Origin: Litorivicinus lipolyticus
GTDB lineage: Bacteria; Pseudomonadota; Gammaproteobacteria; Pseudomonadales; Litorivicinaceae
Direction: 5' to 3'
Length of the DNA: 64,000 nucleotides
Assembly (NCBI RefSeq): GCF_009650135.1
Contig: NZ_CP045871.1
Location: 682,001 to 746,000, forward strand
Shown here piece by piece: positions 35,904 through 44,342 of the stretch. Each line of letters begins with the position of its first letter. Position 1 is the stretch's first letter. The translations under genes were made by a program, and so were the position numbers. The notes below the pieces were generated by a model. That model did not search any database and was not told where the DNA came from. It saw only the letters and a list, made by a program, of their open reading frames with translations.

Positions 35904-36622
35904 GCGTTCAGTGCCTTCAATTCAGGGATCAAGGTACGGAAGCATTTTGCCGGTGCCGCGATCAAATCGCTACCTTGGGCGTGGTAGGGGCCGCCAACAC
36001 GATCGCCCATCAAATGGCCGGCTTCGGCGAACAACAGCGCCAAGGGTGCTTTCAGTTCGGCATCCAAGTCGTAGGCAATGGCCAGATCGACGCGGTTAGT
36101 CGCCGCCAGGGCCAAATCACGCAGGGTGTCCCCGGTGCTCAGTGTGCCGGCCAGGAAGGGCGCGTTGACGCCAAACACGGCGCCATAGGCACCTTCGGCA
36201 CGGGTGATGCCGGTGCCGCGCACGCGACGCCCTTGGAACCCGGCGCCACTGCCCTTGCCGGCGGTGAACTGCTCTTGGCGCATGGGGCTGTAAATGGCGA
36301 CGCCGACCGCGCTGCCTTTTTCAAAGCGCGTGATCGCCAAGCTGAATTCGGGTAGGCCGCGGCGCAGGCTGTCTTCGCCACTTAGGCTGACCAGCCAGCT
36401 GTAGCCGTCGGTGGTGTCTTTGATTGATGCGGTGACGGTGTCACCGGGGTGTGCTTGGCTGAGTTCTTCTTTGGCCAGGGCCACAATGAAGTCACGGAAC
36501 TCCGCCAGCGCCGCGTCGTCCAACGGGGCATCGTTTTTTTGAAAGGTTCGATCTAGTTGTCGCACCAAGGTGTCGCCCACGCGATGGGCAACCCGCAATG
36601 CTAAATTCGCTGCTGGGGTCAT
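35900..36622 (-). CDS. suhB: SuhB-like protein with lost catalytic metal site
   Basis: 240 residues. Along its length it follows E. coli SuhB/inositol monophosphatase: N-terminal LALRVAHRVGDTLVRQ, GLPEFSLAITRFEKGSAVGVAIYSPMRQEQFTAGKGSGAGFQGRRVRGT, and the C-terminal AEAGHLMGDRVGGPYH. But the family metal motif W-(I/V)-I-D-P-x-D-G-T is replaced by WLVSLSGED (residues 76-84), the upstream Glu-Glu region by TASIKDTTDG, and the W-D-x-A-A-G helix start by LKAPLA (190-195). Phosphatase activity is therefore unlikely. SuhB also acts in rRNA transcription antitermination, which does not need catalysis, and the locus next to trmJ is the orthologous one. It is shorter than the usual 265 residues by deletions in the N-terminal half. 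Confidence 0.8.
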   Translation of the reverse strand: MTPAANLALRVAHRVGDTLVRQLDRTFQKNDAPLDDAALAEFRDFIVALAKEELSQAHPGDTVTASIKDTTDGYSWLVSLSGEDSLRRGLPEFSLAITRFEKGSAVGVAIYSPMRQEQFTAGKGSGAGFQGRRVRGTGITRAEGAYGAVFGVNAPFLAGTLSTGDTLRDLALAATNRVDLAIAYDLDAELKAPLALLFAEAGHLMGDRVGGPYHAQGSDLIAAPAKCFRTLIPELKALNA

Positions 36623-36752
36623 AGCTGTCCTGTGACTGTCAATTGTGAAAAGAACGAACCGCGGGGCCGCCGCGGAATGTGATTAGTCTAGCATTGCCGT
36701 TGCGCACTGGCGACGGTGAATTTCGTGTGCGTGTTTGCGCGCCGAACGCGGT

Positions 36753-37109
36753 CTAGATTTTGGTTTGCTTGCGCGCCGCGTCAAAGGTTTTGACTTGGCC
36801 GATGCGGAACATTCGGTTGCGTCCAACCCGTTTGTCGGTCACCAGGTTGCCCGCCTTGATGTGGCGACGAAGTGTGGTGACGGATACGGCTAGATACTCG
36901 GCAGCTTCGGTGATCGAGATGTACTCGTCGTCCAGCCTGGCGAAGGCTTCATCATAACCGTGCCAGGTCATAGCGGCCGGTTTGCTTGGCCGCACGATCA
37001 GCGTCATGAAGGCTTCTTTTTCGACCTGTGTCAGACGCTGGAACGCGCGGTGAAGTTCGGTGGCTCGGCCGATACCCTGTGTGTCGTCGTCAACCGTTGC
37101 AGGGTTCAT
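36753..37109 (-). CDS. Excisionase/MerR-type helix-turn-helix protein
   Basis: 118 residues. The C-terminal half (from about residue 62) is a winged-helix DNA-binding domain of the excisionase/HTH_17 type: YISITEAAEYLAVSVTTLRRHIKAGNLVTDKRVGRNRMFRIGQVKTF. The N-terminal half (GRATELHRAFQRLTQVEKEAF) is helical and unassigned. It overlaps the 59-codon gene upstream by four bases (ATGA). No integrase or attachment site was seen nearby, so it is more likely an orphan regulator or a leftover of an element inserted between suhB and trmJ. Confidence 0.7.
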   Translation of the reverse strand: MNPATVDDDTQGIGRATELHRAFQRLTQVEKEAFMTLIVRPSKPAAMTWHGYDEAFARLDDEYISITEAAEYLAVSVTTLRRHIKAGNLVTDKRVGRNRMFRIGQVKTFDAARKQTKI

Positions 37110-37285
37110 TTCAGTATCCGCCTAAGTTTTGCTAGATCGCCCGACAGCGCTTTGCCCGCATCCAACCTGTTTGCCAGCTCCTGTAGCTGCCGTTCCAATC
37201 TTAGTTTAAGTGCGGATGAGCACTCCCGATAAAAGCGTAACGAGCGGTTAGATAATAGTCCAATTTTGGTCGTATTATTTGTCAT
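37106..37285 (-). CDS. Small basic protein, 59 aa, coupled to the HTH gene
   Basis: ATG at 37283-37285, stop TGA at 37106-37108 overlapping the ATG of the HTH gene. The product (MTNNTTKIGLLSNRSLRFYR, then a helical LKLRLERQLQELANRLDAGKALSGDLAKLRRIL) is basic and probably forms a single long amphipathic helix or helical hairpin. No family recognised. The tight overlap and the coding-like composition support reality. It may be a partner or modulator of the HTH protein. Confidence 0.55.
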   Translation of the reverse strand: MTNNTTKIGLLSNRSLRFYRECSSALKLRLERQLQELANRLDAGKALSGDLAKLRRILK

Positions 37286-37376
37286 TGTGCGCCTCTGAGA
37301 CCTAAGGTTATAGGCTAGGCTGTTGCACGGGGGCGGTCGGTCAGCCGCGGCTGAATCCCAATTACGCCGAGCGTGA

Positions 37377-37389
37377 TAAACTGCGCGCC
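37377..37389 (+). promoter_or_regulatory. TAAACTGCGCGCC element before trmJ
   Basis: TGA-TAAACT (extended -10 form) followed by GCGCGCC, 20 bp before the trmJ ATG. Same 13-bp string as before tgt and cysE. Confidence 0.45.
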
Positions 37390-37409
37390 TTCAAACACAG
37401 CGAGCCGGT

Positions 37410-38180
37410 ATGAGCACTCCCCACAGCCCCGATGAATTCTTGGACCGCGTGCGCGTGGTGCTATTGCATACGACCCATCCGGGCAACATTGGCGCCGCCG
37501 CTCGTGCCATGAAAACCATGGGGCTGCGTCATCTGGTGTTGGTCAAACCCAAGATTTTCCCATCGGACATTGCGGTCGCCCGTTCTAGCCACGCCGACGA
37601 CATTTTGGACGCTGCCGTGGTGGTCGAAACGCTGGATCAAGCCATCGGCGACTGCCACTTTGTGGTGGGTACTGGGGATCGCACGCGGACCGTGCCCTGG
37701 CCGTTATTCAGGCCTCGGGAAATGGCCGAGCACGCCCGTGCGTTGCCGTCATCGCAGTCGATTGCGGTGGTGTTTGGCCGCGAAGACATCGGCATGACCA
37801 ACGACCAGATGATGCAATGCAACGCCCAGGTCCAAATACCGGCCAACCCGGATTACAGCAGCCTGAACCTTGGCAGTGCCGTCCAAGTGTTGGCCTACGA
37901 GCTGCGGATGGCGGCGCTGGGTGACGACGGGCAAACGGCGGGGCGCCGGGATTGGGACGAAGCCCCCGCGACCCAGGCGGATTTCGAGCGGTTGGTGACG
38001 CATTGGCAACAAAGCTACCTGAACGCTGAATTTTTGGACCCGAACAACCCCAAGGCGGCGATGACCCGGATCAGCCGGTTGCTGGCCCGGGCCGAATTGG
38101 ACCAGATCGAGGTCAACATTTTGCGCGGCATGCTATCGACCCTGGACAAGTGGGTAGCACGCGCCAAGGCAGGGGATTAA
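37410..38180 (+). CDS. trmJ: tRNA (cytidine/uridine-2'-O-)-methyltransferase TrmJ
   Basis: 256 residues of the SPOUT/TrmH class: [35 protein letters not shown] (motif 1), [15 protein letters not shown] (motif 2) and [21 protein letters not shown] (motif 3, the knot). TrmJ methylates the 2'-OH of nucleotide 32 in several tRNAs using AdoMet. C-terminal extension ([31 protein letters not shown]) is typical. It heads the trmJ-cysE-isc series and is divergent from the small HTH module, where in relatives it neighbours suhB directly. Confidence 0.97.
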   Translation: MSTPHSPDEFLDRVRVVLLHTTHPGNIGAAARAMKTMGLRHLVLVKPKIFPSDIAVARSSHADDILDAAVVVETLDQAIGDCHFVVGTGDRTRTVPWPLFRPREMAEHARALPSSQSIAVVFGREDIGMTNDQMMQCNAQVQIPANPDYSSLNLGSAVQVLAYELRMAALGDDGQTAGRRDWDEAPATQADFERLVTHWQQSYLNAEFLDPNNPKAAMTRISRLLARAELDQIEVNILRGMLSTLDKWVARAKAGD

Positions 38181-38190
38181 ACTGCGCGCC
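38178..38190 (+). promoter_or_regulatory. TAAACTGCGCGCC element abutting the cysE start
   Basis: The third exact copy begins inside the trmJ stop codon region and ends at the base before the cysE ATG (38191). If it acts as a -10/discriminator here, transcription would begin at or next to the start codon, giving a leaderless message. No Shine-Dalgarno sequence lies in the normal window before this ATG. Confidence 0.4.
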
Positions 38191-38943
38191 ATGCTGAATC
38201 GACTAAAAGAAGATATCGCCGCGGTTTTTGACCGCGATCCCGCTGTTAAATCGACGTTGGAAGTGTTGACCTGTTACCCGGGCATGCGCGCGATTTGGAT
38301 CCATCGCGTCAGCCATCGGCTGTACGTCGCCAATTGGCCGGTGGTGGCGCGCATGCTGTCAGGGGTGGGGCGCTTTTTGAGTGGCGTTGAAATTCACCCG
38401 GGCGCGACCATTGGGCGGCGTTTTTTCATCGACCACGGCATGGGCATCGTGATCGGTGAAACTGCGATCATCGGCGACGACGTCACGATTTATCATGGCG
38501 TCACGTTGGGCGGGACGACCTGGAACAAGGGCAAGCGTCACCCGACCTTGGAAGACGGCGTGGTGATCGGCGCCGGCGCTAAAGTATTGGGGCCGTTCAC
38601 GGTCGGGCAGGGCGCGCGTATCGGCTCGAACTCGGTGGTCACCAAGGCGGTGCCGCCGGGTGCCACGGTGACCGGTATCCCCGGCCGCGTATTGGTCCGC
38701 GAAGTCGACGATGCTCGCGAGGCGATGCAGTCAAAACACGGCTTTGACATGTACGGCGTGACCGAAGAAATGCCCGATCCCGTGGCCCGCTCGATCCGGG
38801 CGCTGTTGGATCAAACCCATGCCATGGAGTCGAAAATGGACGCCATGGGCCAGCAACTGTGCAAGTTGGATCCGAGTTTTTGTGACGACAAGTTGCCGCA
38901 ACTGGATTCCGATGCGTTCAGCGGAATGGGCGATAAGGGCTAG
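38191..38943 (+). CDS. cysE: Serine O-acetyltransferase
   Basis: 250 residues: helical N-terminal domain ([35 protein letters not shown]) and a left-handed beta-helix of hexapeptide repeats ([41 protein letters not shown]) with the catalytic His in IDHGMG. It makes O-acetylserine for cysteine synthesis. Length fits the shorter Pseudomonas-type enzyme rather than E. coli CysE (273). Position between trmJ and the isc genes is conserved and links cysteine supply to cysteine desulfurase. Confidence 0.96.
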   Translation: MLNRLKEDIAAVFDRDPAVKSTLEVLTCYPGMRAIWIHRVSHRLYVANWPVVARMLSGVGRFLSGVEIHPGATIGRRFFIDHGMGIVIGETAIIGDDVTIYHGVTLGGTTWNKGKRHPTLEDGVVIGAGAKVLGPFTVGQGARIGSNSVVTKAVPPGATVTGIPGRVLVREVDDAREAMQSKHGFDMYGVTEEMPDPVARSIRALLDQTHAMESKMDAMGQQLCKLDPSFCDDKLPQLDSDAFSGMGDKG

Positions 38944-39107
38944 GGCGAGATTTCAGGCACTTGGCCGGCGGCACGAATGGTCGAGGCGTGCGCCGGCACC
39001 GTTACCCAAACATCTGAGCCAAGACGTTGGAGATACGACGTGTCGACGTCATTATTCACCGTGCCGCCTTTAACGAAGAAGGCTTGAGTTCTCCTGTCGG
39101 CGCGCGA

Positions 39108-39179
39108 TCAAGGTGCGGCCGACTCGCCATTGCTCAGGGTGCGAGTGACCGTCAGCGTCCGAATAGGCTCAAAGCGCAT
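39108..39179 (-). pseudogene. HipA-like toxin stub (23 codons)
   Basis: ATG at 39177-39179 overlaps the hipB-like stop by 11 bases, as hipBA pairs often overlap, but the frame ends at a TGA (39108-39110) after 23 residues. The product FEPIRTLTVTRTLSNGESAA resembles the first beta-strands of HipA-family N-termini. Nothing similar to the kinase domain follows; 38944-39107 holds no supportable gene. Short length makes the match tentative. Confidence 0.4.
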
Positions 39180-39459
39180 CGTTTAACACCTCCGCTATGC
39201 TGTTGGGTAGCGTCCTGTGGGTGCTCGCGGGTTGAGTCAGTTGGTAAAGCCGGTCAAGCGAGTCGAGCGTTTGCCACAGTAGCAGCAGTTGGCGCAACGA
39301 GATTTGGCCGGTTAACTCGAACTTCTTGATGGTCGCCGCCGGCACACAGCTTCGCTCGGCCATGGCGGCTCGCGAGAGCTTGGCTTGTTTGCGCAAGCCG
39401 CGAAGGTGATCGGCATAGGCTTGACTTACATCGGTGTCATCAAGCAGCAGGGCTTTCAT
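39169..39459 (-). CDS. XRE-family HTH regulator, HipB-like antitoxin
   Basis: 96 residues with a Cro/CI-type helix-turn-helix at about 15-70: YADHLRGLRKQAKLSRAAMAERSCVPAATIKKFELTGQISLRQLLLLWQTLDSLDRLYQL. The size and the last segment resemble HipB-type antitoxins that precede hipA. Only a 23-codon hipA-like stub follows, so it is probably an orphan. It lies between cysE and iscS, where iscR is expected in this gene order, and is divergent from iscS, so it may now regulate it; this is inference. Confidence 0.7.
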   Translation of the reverse strand: MKALLLDDTDVSQAYADHLRGLRKQAKLSRAAMAERSCVPAATIKKFELTGQISLRQLLLLWQTLDSLDRLYQLTQPASTHRTLPNSIAEVLNDAL

Positions 39460-39608
39460 CTAGAAATGCCTCTAATGGATATATACGGGTCTATTGCAGG
39501 TGGTTTTGATCCATTTTGGACATGTCCGTGTCTATTTTTTTTGCGCGTCGTCCGTGGCTCGCATCACCCCCTATTGGCACGCGGCCCATTCACCCCCACA
39601 ATAAAGGC

Positions 39609-40757
39609 ATGAATGATATTTACCTCGACTACGCCTCGACCACCCCGATCGATCCGCTGGTGATGGCGCGCATGGCCGACGCCATGACATTGGACGGTAA
39701 CTTTGCCAACCCCGCCAGCACCCACGCTTTTGGGTGGCGCGCCCGCGAGGCGGTCGAAAAGGCCCGCCGCCAGGTTGCCGCCGCGATCCACTGCGACGCC
39801 CGCGAGCTGGTCTGGACCTCGGGGGCGACCGAGGCCGATAACCTGGCGATCTTGGGCGTCACGCGCCACGCGATGGCGGCGGGGCGGCCGGTTCACGTGA
39901 TCAGTTCCACCATCGAACACAAGGCCGTATTGGATACGCTCAAGCAAGCGGAGCGCGAGGGTGCCCGGGTCACACTGTTGTCGCCGCACAGTGACGGCTG
40001 CGTGCGCCCCGAACAGGTCGAACTGGCGCTGTCCGACGACACGGTCTTGGTCAGCCTGATGCACCTGAACAACGAAGTCGGCAGCCTAAGCCCAATCGCT
40101 GCGATCAAAGCCGTGTTGCCGGAGTCTGTGTTGCTGCACGTCGACGCCGCCCAAACCAAGGGCAAGGCGCCGATTGATCTACGCGCCTGGGGTGCCGATC
40201 TGGTTAGCCTCAGTGCGCACAAATCCTACGGCCCCAAGGGTATTGGCGCGCTGTTTGTGAAGCGCGGATTGGAGCGCCAACTGGACGCCTTGATTCACGG
40301 CGGCGGGCACGAACGTGGGCTGCGCAGTGGCACGCTTGCGACCCACCAAATTGTTGGCATGGGCGAAGCCTTTGCACTGGTCGATCAATTGGGCGACAAC
40401 GAACGCGACCGTTTGCGGGCATTAAAATCCCAGCTGACCCGCGGCCTTAACGACCTAGGTGTCGGCATTAATGGCGACAGTGCGTGCGACACCATTATCA
40501 ACGCCCAATTTGACGGCATCGACGCGGAAACGCTGATGTCGGCGCTGCCGAACGTTGCGATCTCCAGCGGCAGTGCGTGCAATTCGGCGGATTTATCGCC
40601 CTCGCATGTGCTGCTTGGAATGGGATTGACTCGCATTCAGGCGCTGTCTTCACTACGCTTCAGTATTGGCCGGTTCACCACCCCCCAACAGATCGACGCG
40701 GTGTTGTCGCAATTGGGTGTAATCTTGGCCGCACAAACCACAGGAGCCCGGGCATGA
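39609..40757 (+). CDS. iscS: Cysteine desulfurase IscS (short C-terminus)
   Basis: 382 residues of the class V PLP-fold: IYLDYASTTPIDP, PLP lysine K205 in SLSAHKSYGPKG, and the mobile-loop Cys324 in ISSGSACNSAD (E. coli Lys206 and Cys328). It takes sulfur from cysteine for Fe-S clusters and tRNA thiolation. The sequence is collinear with IscS up to LRFSIGRFTTPQQIDAVLSQL and then ends in about 15 unrelated residues; the roughly 25-residue tail of E. coli IscS, implicated in IscU binding, is absent. Start at 39609 follows AAAGG. Overlaps iscA by ATGA. iscR and iscU are not present. Confidence 0.95.
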   Translation: MNDIYLDYASTTPIDPLVMARMADAMTLDGNFANPASTHAFGWRAREAVEKARRQVAAAIHCDARELVWTSGATEADNLAILGVTRHAMAAGRPVHVISSTIEHKAVLDTLKQAEREGARVTLLSPHSDGCVRPEQVELALSDDTVLVSLMHLNNEVGSLSPIAAIKAVLPESVLLHVDAAQTKGKAPIDLRAWGADLVSLSAHKSYGPKGIGALFVKRGLERQLDALIHGGGHERGLRSGTLATHQIVGMGEAFALVDQLGDNERDRLRALKSQLTRGLNDLGVGINGDSACDTIINAQFDGIDAETLMSALPNVAISSGSACNSADLSPSHVLLGMGLTRIQALSSLRFSIGRFTTPQQIDAVLSQLGVILAAQTTGARA

Positions 40758-41077
40758 GTCTGGCAGTTACCCCCGCAGCGGCCGAGCACCTAAGCCGCCA
40801 GCTGCAAACCAAAACCGACGTGCGCGGCATCCGTTTGGGCGTCAAGCCCAGCGGCTGCAGCGGATACATGTACATCGTCGATTTCGTCAGTGAGCCGACC
40901 GCGCAGGACATCGCGCTGGACTTTCACGGCGTGCCGGTGTTCGTCGATGACTTGTCCTACCCTATGATGGACGCGGTCGAGGTCGACATGGTCACCGAAG
41001 GCCTGAACCGAGGGTTGCGTTTTAACAACGCCAACGCCATCAGCGAATGTGGCTGCGGCGAGTCTTTTTCGGTTTAG
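40754..41077 (+). CDS. iscA: A-type iron-sulfur carrier (IscA-like)
   Basis: 107 residues with the three cluster cysteines at C35 (PSGCSGY), C99 and C101 (ECGCGESF), exactly the positions in E. coli IscA, which is also 107 long. A-type carriers pass Fe-S clusters to apoproteins. The start overlaps the iscS stop (ATGA), so the two proteins are made together without the IscU scaffold gene that normally separates them. hscB, hscA and fdx are also missing downstream; ndk follows after 75 bp. Confidence 0.94.
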   Translation: MSLAVTPAAAEHLSRQLQTKTDVRGIRLGVKPSGCSGYMYIVDFVSEPTAQDIALDFHGVPVFVDDLSYPMMDAVEVDMVTEGLNRGLRFNNANAISECGCGESFSV

Positions 41078-41080
41078 CCC

Positions 41081-41109
41081 TATAATGATCGGGGTGTTAT
41101 CCCTATAAT
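41081..41109 (+). promoter_or_regulatory. Two TATAAT boxes upstream of ndk
   Basis: TATAAT occurs at 41081-41086 and 41104-41109; the second is followed by CGCGCGGC, similar to the GC-rich stretch of the TAWACTGCGCGCC elements. No good -35 hexamer pairs with either. Probably the ndk promoter region. Confidence 0.45.
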
Positions 41110-41152
41110 CGCGCGGCATTTAGACTTTAGCCCAATCATTTAGGAGCATCCC

Positions 41153-41578
41153 ATGGCCGTAGAACGCACTCTCTCTATCATCAAGCCCGACGCCGTTGCC
41201 AAAAACGTTGTTGGTGAAATCGTCAGCCGTTTCGAAAAAGCTGGCCTCAAAGTGGTCGCCTCTAAAATGGCTCACCTGTCGGACAAAGAAGCGGGCGGTT
41301 TCTACGCGGAACACGCTGAACGTCCTTTCTACGGTGATTTGGTGGCCTTCATGACCTCCGGCCCCGTCGTCGTTCAGGTCCTGGAAGGCGAAGACGCCAT
41401 TGCTCGCAACCGCGAACTGATGGGCGCCACCAACCCCAAAGAAGCCGACGCCGGCACCATCCGAGCTGACTTCGCAGAAAGCATCGATGCCAACGCCGTT
41501 CACGGCAGCGACAGCCCGGCGTCAGCCGCGCGCGAAGTGTCATACTTCTTCGCCGCGACGGAAGTTCACAGCCGCTAA
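41153..41578 (+). CDS. ndk: Nucleoside diphosphate kinase
   Basis: 141 residues: [29 protein letters not shown] with the phospho-acceptor His117. It equilibrates NTP and NDP pools. TTTAGGAGC precedes the ATG at 41153. Its TAA overlaps the ATG of rlmN by one base (TAATG), suggesting termination-reinitiation coupling. Conserved location between the isc genes and rlmN. Confidence 0.98.
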   Translation: MAVERTLSIIKPDAVAKNVVGEIVSRFEKAGLKVVASKMAHLSDKEAGGFYAEHAERPFYGDLVAFMTSGPVVVQVLEGEDAIARNRELMGATNPKEADAGTIRADFAESIDANAVHGSDSPASAAREVSYFFAATEVHSR

Positions 41579-42690
41579 TGACTGAGCGGGTGAATTTGCT
41601 GGGCTTGACCCAGTCACAGATGATCGATTTCGTCGCGGAACACCTCGGCGAAAAGAAATTCCGCGCCCGCCAGATCTTTAAGTGGATTCACCAGTACGGC
41701 GTCGATAACTTCGACGCGATGACCAACTTGGGTAAGCCGCTGCGCGCGCGCTTAGCCGAGGTGGCTGAAATTCGTGCACCGGAAGTGCTGTTCCAAGGGG
41801 ACAGCAGCGATGGCACACGTAAGTTCGTGCTGAAACTTGACGGTGGTAACGCCGTCGAGACGATTTACATCCCGGACGGTCGCCGGGGCACGCTGTGCGT
41901 GTCCTCCCAGGTCGGCTGTTCGCTGGATTGCAGTTTCTGTTCCACCGGCAAGCAAGGCTTTAACCGTAATCTGTCGACCGCCGAAATCATTGGCCAGGTC
42001 TGGATCGCGGCGAAATCATACGGGCTGCCGATCTTGGATACCGCCGAGCGCCGGGTGACCAACGTGGTCATGATGGGCATGGGCGAACCCTTATTGAATT
42101 TCGATCCTGTGGTCGACTCCATGCACATGATGATGGACGACGACGGCTACGGGATTTCTAAACGCCGGGTCACACTGTCCACCAGTGGCGTGGTGCCGGC
42201 GATGGATAAACTGCGCACGCTGACCGATGTCAGTTTGGCCGTTAGTTTGCACGCCCCGGATGACGAGCTGCGTAACCAGCTGGTCCCAATCAACAAGAAA
42301 TACAACATTGCGACGCTGATGGCAGCGACCCAGCGTTACCTGGATTCGTTGCCGGACAACCGCAGTGTGACCTTTGAATACACCATGCTGGACGGGATTA
42401 ACGACCGCCCCGAACAGGCCCGCGACTTGGCGAACCTGATCAAAAAGCACGGCATTCGCTGCAAGGTCAACTTGATTCCGTTCAACCCCTTCCCGGGTAC
42501 GAACTACAAAACCAGCCCGCGTCCGGCTATTTTGGCGTTCCAAAAACGCCTGGTCGATGCCAATATCATCACCACGGTGCGCACGACCCGCGGTGACGAC
42601 ATTGACGCCGCCTGCGGTCAGCTGGTCGGTACGGTTATGGACCGCACCAAGCGCAGTGAGCGATACATTAAACTTCAACAGGTTCAGTGA
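41578..42690 (+). CDS. rlmN: 23S rRNA/tRNA adenine-C2 methyltransferase RlmN
   Basis: 370 residues, radical SAM enzyme with [11 protein letters not shown] (C-x3-C-x2-C), [12 protein letters not shown], and the C-terminal region with the methyl-carrying cysteine in ACGQL. It methylates C2 of A2503 in 23S rRNA and A37 in some tRNAs. ATG shares a base with the ndk stop; its own TGA overlaps the ATG of pilW. Confidence 0.97.
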   Translation: MTERVNLLGLTQSQMIDFVAEHLGEKKFRARQIFKWIHQYGVDNFDAMTNLGKPLRARLAEVAEIRAPEVLFQGDSSDGTRKFVLKLDGGNAVETIYIPDGRRGTLCVSSQVGCSLDCSFCSTGKQGFNRNLSTAEIIGQVWIAAKSYGLPILDTAERRVTNVVMMGMGEPLLNFDPVVDSMHMMMDDDGYGISKRRVTLSTSGVVPAMDKLRTLTDVSLAVSLHAPDDELRNQLVPINKKYNIATLMAATQRYLDSLPDNRSVTFEYTMLDGINDRPEQARDLANLIKKHGIRCKVNLIPFNPFPGTNYKTSPRPAILAFQKRLVDANIITTVRTTRGDDIDAACGQLVGTVMDRTKRSERYIKLQQVQ

Positions 42691-43442
42691 TGCGGTTTGG
42701 CAGTGTTTGGATGGTAATGGCCTTGGCCTTGGGTGGTTGTGTCGCCAGCACCGATTCGGACCTGACTGCCGAACAACGCGAGTCGCGCGTGCGCTCGCAC
42801 ACCACGCTGGCCATGGGCTACATCAATAACGGCAATTTTGATCGTGCCGTTGAACCGTTGAAACGTGCCTTGGAACTGGACGCTGCCGACCCTGAAGCGA
42901 TGTTGGCCCAGGCTGCGTTGCTGGAACGCCAGGGCGACACCGCCTTGGCCGGCGACGCCTACCGTCGCCTGTTGAGCGTCAATGCGGACTTTACCCGCGG
43001 ACGCCAAAACTACGCGGCGTTTCTGTTTAAGCAAAACCAATTGGACGCGGCGTGCGCCGAATTTGATGCGGTCGTCGCCGACACCCTGTACGTCAACCGC
43101 GCCCAGGCCTTTGAAAACTTGGGTGTGTGCCGTTTGCGGATGGATCAAATCGCGCCCGCCGTGGTGGCGTTTGAGCGTGCCTATGGCCTGGATGGCAGCC
43201 GCCCACTTCCCAGCTTGGAATTGGCCAGCGCCAAATACGACCAGGGCGATGTTCAAAGCGCGGCCTTTTACTATCGGGCCTTTTTGGGTGATTCGCGTCC
43301 CAATGCCCGCAGCCTGTGGTTAGGCATCCGCATTGCCGACGCCATTGGCGATCGCAACAGCCAAGGTAGTTACGAGCTACTGCTGCGCAATGAATTTGCC
43401 AATTCACCGGAATATCAAGCCTGGACGGAGTGGAAGCCATGA
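42690..43442 (+). CDS. pilW: Type IV pilus biogenesis lipoprotein PilW (PilF)
   Basis: 250 residues with a lipoprotein signal (lipobox LGGC, Cys17) and tandem TPR helices (LAMGYINNGNFDRAVEPLKRALELDAADPEAMLAQAALLERQGDTALA and on). PilW/PilF pilots the secretin PilQ to the outer membrane. ATG at 42690 overlaps the rlmN stop (TGATG). Position between rlmN and rodZ is the conserved one. Together with fimV in this window it suggests the host makes type IV pili. Confidence 0.93.
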   Translation: MRFGSVWMVMALALGGCVASTDSDLTAEQRESRVRSHTTLAMGYINNGNFDRAVEPLKRALELDAADPEAMLAQAALLERQGDTALAGDAYRRLLSVNADFTRGRQNYAAFLFKQNQLDAACAEFDAVVADTLYVNRAQAFENLGVCRLRMDQIAPAVVAFERAYGLDGSRPLPSLELASAKYDQGDVQSAAFYYRAFLGDSRPNARSLWLGIRIADAIGDRNSQGSYELLLRNEFANSPEYQAWTEWKP

Positions 43443-44335
43443 GTGACGAGCCGACCCTGACCACTGACGCGACCTTGCCGGGCGCACGTATTGCCCAGGT
43501 CCGTGAAGGCGCGGGGCTGTCAGTCGCCGATTTGGCCGCCGCCATCAAAGTGACCACCAGCGTTGTTAAAGCGCTGGAGGCAAACGACTACGACAGCCTA
43601 CCCGGACTGCCGTTTGTGCGCGGGTACCTGTTGAACACCCAAAAAGCGTTGGGCCTGACCGATGCTGACGTGATGGACCCCTTTAACCGCTGGCGCGTTG
43701 CCAGTGGCAATATGCAAACCGTCAGCGTGGCCGAGCCGGGTGCCATGTCTGCGCCCTTGCGCCAGCACCCCGTGCGGCGCTACATCAAATTTGCGCCCTA
43801 CGTGATTGGCCTGATTGTGGTGCTGTTGATCATTCGCTTTGATGTGGTGGGCACCATTGCCGACTGGTTGGTGCCGCCGCCGGAGGTGTCCGAGAGCGCG
43901 ACCCGTGCGGTGCCGCCGGTCGAAGCCGAACCGGACTTTGAACCACTGATAGTCGAGCCGTCGTTGGCATTGCCCGACGTCGAGGTCGCGCCCTTGCCGG
44001 ACGACGCGATCAACGAAGCCAGCGCCCAAAGTGTCGCGGTAACGGCGGTCGAGGCGAGCGCGCCCGTGGTGTCTGACGACACCGACACGCCTGCGGTGGC
44101 CGCACACAATTTGGTCATGCGCTTTAGCGACGACAGTTGGATTGAAGTTCGTGAAGGCGGGACGCTGTTGATGGGCGCCCTGAAAACCAAGGGTGACGCC
44201 GTTGAATTCGCCGGCGATGGCCCGTTTGACGTGCTGGTTGGCAGCGTCAAAGCCACGCAACTGGTGTTTGACGGTAACGTCTTGGATCTAACCGAGCGCG
44301 CCAGTCAAAATGTAGCCCGTATCAGCTTACCCTGA
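43439..44335 (+). CDS. rodZ: Cytoskeletal protein RodZ
   Basis: 298 residues: N-terminal HTH_25 domain ([50 protein letters not shown]), basic juxtamembrane stretch (QHPVRRYIK), one helix ([17 protein letters not shown], about 118-136), a Pro/Glu-rich periplasmic linker, and a C-terminal beta domain ([32 protein letters not shown]). RodZ links MreB to the cell-wall elongation machinery. ATG overlaps the pilW stop (ATGA). Confidence 0.95.
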   Translation: MSDEPTLTTDATLPGARIAQVREGAGLSVADLAAAIKVTTSVVKALEANDYDSLPGLPFVRGYLLNTQKALGLTDADVMDPFNRWRVASGNMQTVSVAEPGAMSAPLRQHPVRRYIKFAPYVIGLIVVLLIIRFDVVGTIADWLVPPPEVSESATRAVPPVEAEPDFEPLIVEPSLALPDVEVAPLPDDAINEASAQSVAVTAVEASAPVVSDDTDTPAVAAHNLVMRFSDDSWIEVREGGTLLMGALKTKGDAVEFAGDGPFDVLVGSVKATQLVFDGNVLDLTERASQNVARISLP

Positions 44336-44342
44336 GAATCCC

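Noticed and set aside
36753..37285. Integrated prophage or genomic island suggested by the excisionase-like gene
   Set aside because: No integrase, no phage genes, no direct repeats or tRNA target flanking the module.
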